A stretch of 64,000 nucleotides of DNA from a virus: positions 1 to 64,000 of IMG/VR virus record IMGVR_UViG_3300020185_000033. One strand, written 5' to 3'. Shown here piece by piece: positions 44,501 through 56,500 of this stretch (position 1 is its first letter; every line of letters starts with the position of its first letter). Under the pieces are notes generated by a model, which saw only the letters and a list, made by a program, of their open reading frames with translations, was not told the origin of the DNA and did not search any database. Position numbers and translations under genes: made by a program.

Positions 44501-47500
44501 TGATTAACCTGATGAGTAGTACTACCAGTTTTGTTACCACTTACTGTGTTATACTGCACTGAAGTACAGCCTTGATTATTTCTTTGACTATTTCTACGTT
44601 GATTAGTATTACCACCAGAGTTACTGCCACCGCCTTGTCCATTTTCATTTCCAACACCTGCACCGCCTTGATTAGATGCGCCGCCAGTCTGGGCACCAGT
44701 ACCTTGGGAACCATTTGATTGCTCGAAGTACCAAGGATTTTGTCCTCTGTCTATTAAGAATCTATCTGCGGCCCAAAGGAACACAGACGAGCCAGTACCA
44801 CCAATACCTCTTGTTGTTTTAACTGTTATCCATCTACCGTTACCTGGTCTATAGTTAAAGAAGCATTTACCTACATTCTTTCTGCCGCCGCCGGCTGTGA
44901 TGCCGCCCATGTCCGCATAACCTGTGAGGTATCCATCACCACCACTCAGGTTTGTTTTTATTTCGTCAAATCTGTTCCTTTCTGCTGTTGTCAGTGTAGT
45001 ACAGTTTGGATTAGAAGATGTTGATGCAACGTGTCTTTGTGTATTACCTTTTGTAGTACCTTGGTATACATCCATTCTATCTGCCGCACCATACATGTTA
45101 AAGAATATGTTTAATGTTTTATTAATACTGGTGTCTGCCGCTAAGTGAAAACTTGTGATTTCAGTTGTAGGACCGTTACTATGGTACAAGTAGTAATCTA
45201 CTTCTTCAAAATCAGGTACTGGGCTTACTGAAGTATCGTCAATCACAACACTAGCAGTACCTATATCTGATAACCCTTCACTTGCTCCATTAGAGTCTGC
45301 CCCTGCAGGTGTTAGTATTAATGTTTCGCTACCTTCTGTTAAAACGTCTTCCTTTGTGACTACAGATGCAGTGCCTATCCAGTTGTTGCCGTTTGTTGGC
45401 ACCATATCAAATGTTATTGTCATTGAATCAGATAAATCACCGCCACTATCAAAGTCAGCACGTTGTACGCCTGTCATTGTGGCTGTGAGTGTTGCACCTG
45501 ATTGTAAATTTTTACCAGATACTGTAAACTCTATTCTTTCGCCATTTTCACTTACTTTACTCTTATCAGCCTGTATATTAGTATATGTCGGTACTGGGTC
45601 TAAACTTGTATCTCCTACTGCAACCGTGTCTGCTGGTCCGCCAGTAATACTACCTTTGTTTGTTGTTCCTCTTAATTTGAATTTTAATGTTTCCTGTCCT
45701 TCCGTGTTACTATCAGCAACAAATTGTACTGTTTTTGTTGCGGTACCTTTGCCGTTCCCATCAACACTAAATGTCATAGTAAATGGTGATGTTATTCCAC
45801 CTGATATATCAGTAACGCCAATGAGATCTACACTACCTGTTGCATCGACTTCAATTGTTTCGCCTGCTACAACGTTATCAGCAGTTACAGTAAATGTTGC
45901 AGATGTTCCTTCGTTAGCAACGTCTTTATTCCATAGTGCTGTGAAGGACTCTGCATAAGGCTTATAGCAACTTGCAATACCGTCTACATATCGTGTTTCT
46001 GTCTCTTTACTACATTTACCATGCTTAGGATCAGTTGCATTTTTACACTTCCATATTTGTATTTCTGTACCTGCGCCGTTATAGCCATTCGCATCGATGA
46101 AACACGACTTGCTCTGCAATTCATACGCATGTGTATGTGGTATTAAATCTGCACAATCTACATTTGCATGTTTTATTGTAAGTCCCGGCATTTCTTCAGT
46201 GACTGTTGCACCTAACTGCACATCATTAAACAATGCAATTTTACCTGTCAAAGCAGGATTATTAGGTGAGACAGTTAGTGATCCACCTACACCGTATTTT
46301 TTACCGTAATCGCTGAACTGATCTCCTAATGCACCCATTGTGCCTTTTTCAGTTCTTGTCGATGATGTTACCCATATAGTTCCATCGTCGGCTTCAATTG
46401 TTCCATCACTCATCATTGTATATGTTACGCCGTCTCGTTCCCAAGATGTGCCTACCTCTACTGACTCCCACGCACCTGTAACATGATTATATACTGATTG
46501 CTCAGTGCCCCAGCTACTGCCGCCGTCACCGTAAGTAATGTTGTCGTCTGTAAGTTGTCCACCGCCTAACGAATATCCCTGCTGGTTATTCTGCAAGTAA
46601 GTCTGTGCTTGTGGTGATACCATTGTTTGTTGGTGTGGCAATACATTATCTACAAGATTTTTTAACCCGGCTACTAATGCCTGGTTTGCAATCTCTTGTG
46701 GCGTTAGAGTGGGCTTTTCTTTCGGTTGAGAGTTTTTTGTCGTAGTTTGAATAGTATTCATTAAATCATTAAACGTGTTCTGGGGGTTTCCAGCCGTTGC
46801 TGGCTCTGGCGCTACATATCCAGGTGGTTGCTGAGGACCAAACGTTACCTTTGCTGTCGTCATAGCTGGTGCTGTACTTTTTTTCGTTGTTCCAACTGAT
46901 AAAGGCGCCGCCTTTGCACCAGGTCGTGCATCTGGTCTGCCGCCAGCGGCTTGGTATGCCGCTACAGCGTCTTTTATGTTAATGAAATTCATATTAATAC
47001 CGAAGGAGCCTTTTTTAACTACTGTACCAGCTTTGCTGTACATAGTGTCTCTGATGTCATTAGCATATTGTTCCACACTGTGCCACGGGTAAGCACCCTT
47101 AACAACATCTGCCCCATTCATTTTGATATCACCTAGGTGGTCTGCAATGAGGAATGGTATGAAGCCTGCCTTGCCGGTCAATTTGTTTGCATCTTCTCCG
47201 TGCATAAGATATTCGAATCTAGAACTATATGTTTCGCCACCTATTTGGTATGGGTGTGCAAATCCTGGATAGTCAACAACTATTGTATTTGCTGTTGGGA
47301 TATCAACTACGGTGAATGTATTATTATAATAATCAGGCTCAAACGCATTTACTGTTATTTCTTTTCCTATTAACTTGTCTGAGCCGTCTGTTGCAAATGA
47401 GTGGTCTTCTCTAGTTGTAATAACTGTGTTTGCACTCATAAATGTTGCTTCTTCATACAGTGTCATTGTGGTTTGAATTGTGGCACCTGCACTCAATGTG

Positions 47501-50500
47501 ACTGCATTTGTTAATGTAATATCTGTTTCGTTGTCGGATACGGACTCAACTTTTGTATTTGCTGGAACACCTGTGCCGCTAACATTCATTCCAATAACTA
47601 GTCTATTAGTAGTACCTACTACGCTTATAGTTGTGTTTGCTGTAACATCACGTGCCACAGTAAATTCATCTTCTATAGGTGCTAACATTGTATCCAGTAT
47701 AACAAAACTATTTGTTGTAGTGTCGAGCTTTCTTATTTTTTGTATAATAAGTTCAGGCGACATTTTATTAATTTTCACATAACCTAAATTTTCAAGTGTG
47801 GATAGATCTGCATCTGTTGTAATTTTTGTTGCTTCGTTGATTGTGAACGATAAGTTTGTTTCGTCTAAGTTACCGCCTGTGTAGGTATCAAGTTCAATAT
47901 CGAATACAACAAGATCTACAGTCTCCGCAGGAGTACCTGGAACTATCTCGCGAATTGCTTTTGCAAATTCTATTGTGTCGTTCGATGATAATGTTACTGT
48001 GTTCTTAACTGTAACATTAGCAACTTGTCCATCGCCTTTATGCCTAAACTTCAACGTATCGTTATTATTAATCACTCTGCCGTCAGCTAGAGTAATATCG
48101 TAATAATCAAATTGTGTTTCGTCCCATAAAATATTATAAGGTTCTCCCTCTGGTGTTATACCCACCGTTGTAACTGATGTAATGCCCTGTGACAACGTTA
48201 TGTCTCTTCCTGATATACTTGCTACTGTTACAGTGTCCTCTTCGGCATCTATTACACCTGTTAGTGTAATAAAGTCGCCTACACGAATATTTGATGTACT
48301 CGATAATGTAAGTGTGTTGTTTGTTGCGTTAGCACTTTCAATAAACCTTGCAGGCTCGGATCCTTCGTTGTCAAAATCGAAATTAACACTCATAACCTCT
48401 ACTGGTTCTGCTATACTTTCATGGAACAAATACATGCCCGGTTCAATTAGTTCAGGTGTTGTTACATCTACTATTGTGCCGCTTACAACACTATTTTCAA
48501 CAGTGCCTTGTAAAGGTACAGATACATTTCCTAATTTACCTACACTGTCTGTTATAAGATCTTTATTAAGAACTCGCTCTCCTCTGATATTCTTTGGAGC
48601 AAAACTGTTGCCTGCTAATTCAGTACCCGAAGCATCTTTGAATCTAACTGTTATGCCGTTAACTAAAGCGTCTGATATTTCTTCGTAACTATGACCCATA
48701 GTTGAAATGCTGTTTGGAACTGCTGTAATCTTTAATGTTGTTTTTGCTAATGAAACATTTGCACTGTCTGTGATTACATCCAATGATGAATTAGTGCCAT
48801 ATAGCCTAGATCCAACTGTAAATGTGTCGTTAGTAGTTGCGTTAACAGTGAATACTTCGCCTGCACTACCACCTAGGTTATCAACATCAAACACAATCTC
48901 TGTGCCTGTTCTAAAATCGTGTCCAGGTGAATACATTTGTACATCATAATCAATACTTGTATTGCCTGTTTTGTTTTTACCAAAGTTTATAAAACTAATG
49001 TTTGCTTTAGGCACTGTGTTAGTCATTCCGCCTAATACTGTTGTGTTAGCATATAATTGTACATCGCCAGCGCCTGTTAGATTTGCAACTTGGAATATGT
49101 TTCCATTTAAATTTGAACCGCTGTTGTCGTTAAACTTTAAATAATGTCCAATTGCAACTCCGTCTGTTGCACCATTATTAATTGTGAACGTTAACTGGTT
49201 GTTAACAATTCTCATGTCGGGGACAGCATCTACACTTCTAAAGATTGTTATGTCTGTTGTTGTAGGTACTGTTGCTCTAGCAAACTGGTATGCATGTTGT
49301 AATGCAACTGGTTCAGCACTTATAATATTACCACTTAGTTGTGGTCTAATCTCGAGAATTGAATTAACAGCTGGAATTGTATATTCGATATTGCCCATCT
49401 CAACAGATTGTTCAGCAACTTTTTCTTCGCTTACAAATCTTGTTACAGGATGGTCAACTTCTGCTTGTTCTGTTACATATATTGGGTTGCCGTCAAAGGA
49501 TACCAAGTCTTTGTATGCGTCCGATATAACGTTGTCGCCTTTAAGTGCTAATACCTGATCAAACCACTTAGTGTGGTCATACTCTGTGCTTGTATTAGCA
49601 TTATCATTGTTGTCTAGTATAATATCGGACAACTTAACATCTGCCCAAAGGAACGATGTTCCAACAGTGTTGTCGTATTCTACATACGAAATAGTTGCGC
49701 CAGTGTCTGTGAGTTTATAAACTTCAAATTCTTCGTGCTCGCCTTTTGCAAAGTGAACTGTATCGTTTACTTTTGGCAATTTGTTTGTTCTAGTAATTTT
49801 AGTAATATCAAATAAGTTTTCAAAATCATAAATGTCAAATGCTTGGTACTGTACATTATACTTGGATACATATCCTGAGTTAGGTAAAGGCGCATACTTG
49901 CTGTCTACCATGCCTACATAACTAACACTTGATGTCATAGGCCATAAGCCTTTCTCCGCCATGTCAGTAGGTCTTACTGTCAATCTTAGAGGATCATCGA
50001 CATCAATTAATATTGTTGCATCATCTTTTGAATCTGGATAAATTTCAAATGTTCTTATCTGCGTTAACTTAGCCGCTAATGCATCGTTGGCAAATACCTT
50101 AATGTTCAACGATGAACCAGGTAAGTCACCTTGGTATGAATCTTCCAAGTCAATTGTGCCACGTTCAATAATTTCTATAGTTGAATTAGGCTGTATAGGT
50201 GAACCAGGAATAGCACCACAGTCTAGGAATGTTATAGTAGATTCCCCTGAGGAAACATTACTAGTAATTGTGTATAATGCTTCTTCGCTAGTTTCTGGTA
50301 GTTTAATACCGTTAATTTCTACATCGACATGCGGATAACTGCCGTTAATAATTTGTAAATTGTCTGCGGCTATTTCATCTGTTGTTGTTATACCGTCACT
50401 AACACTTACTGGTGTAAACGTAAAGCTCTGTGAAATATTACCGGATAATAATGCGTTAGTAACAATTGTTGTTCTGCTACCTTCGTCAAATTCCCAATCA

Positions 50501-53500
50501 TGCGAGCCAGGCGGAGTACCTACAATATTACCTGTTGTAGTTGCACCGTCAACAGAAACAATAATGTCACTAAACGTTGTGCTGTTTGCAGTTTCGAAAC
50601 TGTAACGTTGTCTTGGCTGGTATCGCTTTGCAGGTAAGTTTAATGTGCTTTCTAACGTACTGCCTGCACCTTGCTCTGCTAGTGTAAAGTCATTGCCCTT
50701 AATTGTTAAGAAGAATTCTTCAGTGCCTGTACCTGCTGTTCTAGTAAACGTTGCTGAAATATTTGCACTAATTTCTGCTGTATTATTAATTGCATTAGCA
50801 ACATCTTCTACAGTAGTAACTGAGCTTAGATCAATAACAGTGTTTACATTAGAACTAAAATGATCTGTGATTAAAATATTACCAGCCGAAGTTAAATCTG
50901 CAACTGTTATGTTGCTTGTAGAAACAGCATATGGCTTCAAGAATGATGTAGTAATATTTGCTGTAAATAACTGTGCCGCAACTACTGTTACACTAGGATT
51001 AATAGTGTAACCGTACCCTGGTTCGTCTACAGTCACATCAGATATTCTTCCGTCTGTTCCGATATTAACTGTGGCTTTAGCAGTTGTGCCGCCGCCGTAT
51101 TCGAAACTACCTGGAATGTCTGCAGGAGGTGGTTCAATTTCTAAGAATGGTCTTTGATAGAATTTAGTTGTTCTATCAAGCACTTCCACTTCGTTAACTT
51201 TACTAACAATGTCTTCTGGGTAAGCAACTTGTATAAGTTGTCTTTCGTTTGTTATTTCACTCTCTGCAATTTTTAAATCTATTGTTTGGTAGTTTTCTAT
51301 GTCACCGAAGTCGCCCGCTTTAAGAGCCCATTCGTCATAAATTGCAACACTACCAGGAACAAGAACTTTGTCGCTGTTAAGTAATACTTCGATACTGTTC
51401 TTAGTACCTTTACTTCTGATCATTCCAGAATAAAAATCATACTGGTCATCTTGCGTAAGTTCAAATTCTCTTAAATATTTTCTTTCTTCATAACCGTACT
51501 GTCTTCTACTTGCTTCGTATAGTTGTTTCTCAACTGGTACATGTCCAATCTCATTATATTTGCCCATGTCGCCTGCAAGTGTATCAAAGTTTGGCTTTAA
51601 GCCGTTGTCTGTGATAATATAGCCATCTGCTGTTAATGTGCCGTTCCAATTAGCAGTACGTTTACCTTTAATTTTTATTCTACGTTGTCTTTGACTTAAA
51701 ACGTTGTCAAATATTGTATCACCAAATATAGTTTTATTTGATAATACCATTGCATGTTCAATTTCATTTGTGTATAATATTACACCGTAAATCTGTTTGC
51801 CTTCAGGTGGATTAATAGTAATCTTATTCGTATCTCTAATAATCTCGCACTCGGAAGTTTTAATTGATCTACCTTCTTGATCCAATATGCTGTACTGACT
51901 TTGGTCAACATCAATAATTTTACTTACTCTACCAATTGGTGCTGTAAACTTGACCCCAGACGCTAATGGACTTAAACTTAATGTGTTACCTGCGGCCCAT
52001 TTGCCTATGCTCCAGAACAGGAATTGCCTTCCGCTGTATAGCCAGTTATTAACGTCATTGATATCTCCGTTAAACTCGCCGAAGTCGAAACCCATTGCTT
52101 CTTGCTTTCTGCCTAAACTATTTAAGAAATCAAATACTTCGTTAACTGTATCAAGTACTGTGCCATATTCCACTTTCTTAATTGTACCTGTGCCTGTTAA
52201 GTATAATGTTGCTTCAGCGGCGCCAGTCATTGGCAATGAAGGTAGTCTCTGCCAAATTGCTGTGTCTGTTACAACACTGCCTGCAGGAGCAAACTCTTTT
52301 GCTCTATAAAAGTTATAGCCTGATTTTACTATTGAACCTATTTGATAATTTGTACTGTTGCTATAATTTGCAAATTCAACAGGTTCTCCGCCAACAGTAA
52401 CTTCTGTTGCTGGACCACTAGTGTTACTTTCTTCTATTTCAAAGAAGCGTTTTACTGAATTATAGCCGTCTATCTTGTACTTGCCGTCAGTTGTGTAAGT
52501 AATTAATACACCAGTAAAGTCATTTGTTGTGCTGTAAGGTCCTACATGCACATTTACTTCAATATCTTCTTGGGGCAATATTAAACTTGAACTGTTACCA
52601 GTTGAACTGTAACTATCACTGAACACTGTCATAGTATCTTTGTCTATGTAGCCAGCAAATTTATGACCAAGTTTGCTTATAATTGATCTGTAAGGTTTAA
52701 CAAATTCTGCTGTTGTGTTAAGACCTTGGAATTTCATAAATGCATGGATGAACTGGGTAAAGCCCACAGTATAAACTGTTTGCTCAGACGCATTAATTTC
52801 GCCGTGTATATCTACTAATTTAGTTTTAATTCTTCTCTTTGTATCTCTATCTAATAACTGCTTAGAGTTAGCAAGTCCTCTAAACGGTTTTCTCGGATCG
52901 GAGAACACACTGGCAAACTTACCAGGCTGTGCTAATAATAGCGCCTGCATAACCGCAAATGGATAACCTTCTGAGATTCTCCATGCATTTTCTACAGGAG
53001 CATTGTCTCCAAATTTCCAATTTTTATTTGTAAGTTCTGTGTTTACTGAGTATGTTGTATCTAATGTACTTAAAACAGTAAACGTTGCAAGAGACTGATC
53101 CTGGGTAGTAGCAGTACCGTTATTATTTGTACTAACAGTTCTCGGTGTTGATGCAAAACTTGGTCCTGTTGTGTATGGATATGCTGGGTTACTGTCAGCA
53201 TCCACAGTTGCAACATAGTAATATGTGCCTGCAGGGAATTCAGGAGTTATGCCGTGACGGCCATTGTATGCATCAAGATCACCAGTTGAAGAACTATACT
53301 CGTAGTCTTCTACAAACTCTCCTGTAGGCAAGCCGCCTATTGTCGATCTCGTTGTTGTTTTTAAACTGTAACTACTTTCTATTCTTTTAATGCTACTCGA
53401 AGCATTTGCTCTGTCTGAGTATCCATATGGTCCGTAAATTGGGAAACCATCAAATGCCCAACCTACTATAGGTGAATGAGCAGTTGTATTCCAGCTGTCT

Positions 53501-56500
53501 AATCCAACTGCTTGTGGGCTAGGTTGAATATATCCGTAAATGCCGTTGTTGTCAGGTGCGCCGCCGGCTGTATCTCTGCTAACTTCATTTCTATACATGC
53601 TGTTGTAAGTAAAGTTAGTGCTATCGCTGTGTGCTATACCTGAGTTAGCATTAGTAATTAATGCACCGTTAGTTGCTAGACCAATTGCAGTGTTGCTAGT
53701 TGAAGTTGCGTTTGCATAACTTGTTCCTAAACTACTAGGATCTACTCGTCCTACAAACGATTCTATTGTGTACGAATAAGATTTATCTTCTATTGTATTA
53801 GCATTATCTGACGTAGGAAAGTTGCCTACTGGGTGATTCATAACATTGTGTGTTGTTATGTTCATCACCGTGCCTACTTCCCACACACTTAACCCGTCAA
53901 CATTTAAAATTGTATCTGCATCGGCACCCGAAGTACCACTTGTGGTTGACGTCCAACTAGTTGATTTTGTTGTTGCTGTTGTGCTAATAATATTAGCAGG
54001 TGCAATCAACTCGCCACTTGCATTAACAGGTAGCTCATATGCTAATCCGATACGTCTGTACGGATTATTTTCTCTGTATCTATTGTTAGTTACATTTTCT
54101 CTGTTACCTTGCCTAATAATACCTTGTTCCAAGTCAGCCCATAAATTAACATTAGTCGAACTATAATCTGTGCCGTATGTTGTTTCCCACCATGTAGGCT
54201 TTCTAGTAAATCCTAGCATTTCCCACGGATGTGTATGAGGGCGTTCTGTGTCATAACATGATTCGAATATTCCTCTCCAGTAAGCAGGCTTAGGCGTGCC
54301 GGCATTGTAATTCCAAGTCCATACGTCGTCTTCTCTGTAGAATTCATTCTTAACAAAATCTACGTTGTTTCTTGTGATATAGTTGTTAAAGTTAGAACGT
54401 AACAATGCATAAAATTCGTCTCTGTTTCTACCTGTTGTTCTAAATCTGCCTGGTCTAATGTCTGTAACATTTAAGTCAGGTAAACTATCAGAATTCCTAA
54501 ACTGTTGTAGTGTGGCATTGTAAATTCTTTTCTCAAATTCTAACAATATAAAGTCGTGTACATCATCTAGTGCAACAGACTTACTACCATCGTGTCCTAC
54601 TACCATCTTTATAGGACTAACAAATGATGTATCAGTGATAATCTCTGGATATGTGATAGGGTACATTCCCAATGCACTAGGTGTTGAAGGTACTTGGGCA
54701 CTTTCTCTGTTAGCATCATATAGCCTAACTTTAATAGTGTTGCCTAGTGTTGGCGTGTAATTGGTTGTAAATGTAATTGTAACAACGCCATTGCTAGAAC
54801 TTACAGCATAGTCGATATCAGCACACAACAGTTTGTCAGGTGTAACACCGTCTGATTCGTATACATAAACTGTGTTGTCAATTTTTAATAAATCTAAGTA
54901 GTGCGAACAAGTGTATTCTTTTGTTAGCACATTATTAATAACAATCTTCTCTTCGATATATTTGTCACCGAATGCTATCATGAATGTATCATCAAATACA
55001 TTCTTACCTTGGTTATATGCTATAACATTTTCTATTACTAACTCTAGCATGTCGCCGTAGGACATAGCACTGTAATCATTGCCATTTACAAAGTTAACAA
55101 TCTCTTTCTTTAATCTGTTTTTATACTTGACGTATTCTTCAGCAACAAAATCCATACTGTCTTTGATATTAAATTTATCGTTGCTGAATAAGAATGCTGA
55201 CAACCTTAAATCATCGTCAGTTTGTAAAATCTTGTCTGCATATTTTAATTCTGTTTTTATGTCTGCAGAGTTGTTTGCACCTAGAGAATCACCTTTTGCA
55301 TCTTCTTGGAGCTCTAATAAGTTTTTAAAATGCTCTAAATATTCGGGCTGTGATATAGAAAGAATATCAGCATTATCTAAGTTCGAATGCCAACTGCCTG
55401 GAACGTGATATCTGCCATCTGTGTTTGCATTAATAAAGTAACCAGTTTTTGTTTCAGTAAATATATCAATTATATCAAATTTGCTAAATGTAAAACTGCT
55501 AAATTTAATAGCAATTTGTTCACTGTCGTATGAGAACAGTTCTGTTCTAATACCGTTAACATACACTCTAATACTTTTTTCTACTAAGCCTGCAATATCA
55601 CTATCTGAGTTTGTAGGTACTGCTGATATATGGTACAATCTTCTAGAGGTTTCGAAATCACTATCGCTTATGACATACCTGTCTTCTACACGTTGCTGTA
55701 GTTTGTCTTCTAATGGTCTCCATGCCGTATCGTATGTTACATCATTATTATTTCTCTTATAATATATGTAGCCTTTAATTTGAGACTTAGTTGTTCCGCC
55801 AAAAGGAACATACGATTCAAAATAATCATCTATATGGTTTGTAAAGGATATTTCACTAAAGTTATTAAAGTTTTTATACTCTAACGGAAATCCTAAAACA
55901 GTATCTTCTGTAGTATTTACTTTCGCGGGTGTATACCCGAAGATATTATTACCTGTAAATGTACTGTTAGGGTACACTGCATCATCGTCAAGTCTAACTT
56001 TGTTACTGTCGTACATAACAAATTCAATTGGTGTATTAATTTTTGTCTTTTGTTGTCCTGCTACCCAGTCAGTGCCTGACCAGTGGTATTCTATACCCTG
56101 ATACCTAGCACCAAACTTAATTGTTATTACATCACCTTTTTGTGCAACGTAAGGTATAAAACCTACATCACCATCTAATAATCCTGCAGGGCTACTTTCG
56201 TCTGCCAGTCTAGATAATGCTACATTGCCTGAACCGTCATCATTAATAACGTATGCATATTGGGAAATAGACGCACTGTCACTTGCAAGTAGTATTGTAT
56301 TACCGGGTTGTAGTGTTACTGAATCAATTGACGCTCCTGTTGGACGTCCGACTACTTCGGATTGCAGATAACCTTCAGTACTGATATCTACTGCAAATTT
56401 ACCTGTAGTACCAAAATTGTACAATTCGATATTTCTTTCAAATTCTATAATAGGCCTTACTGCACGTTTGGTTTTTGGAGGTAATTGATCTCCGACATCT

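Noticed and set aside
45356-45958. Plus-strand frame of 200 codons inside the giant gene
   Set aside because: It lies antisense to the conserved Calx-beta region, has no ribosome site or family motif, and is one of many similar shadows caused by the codon pattern of the long minus-strand gene.
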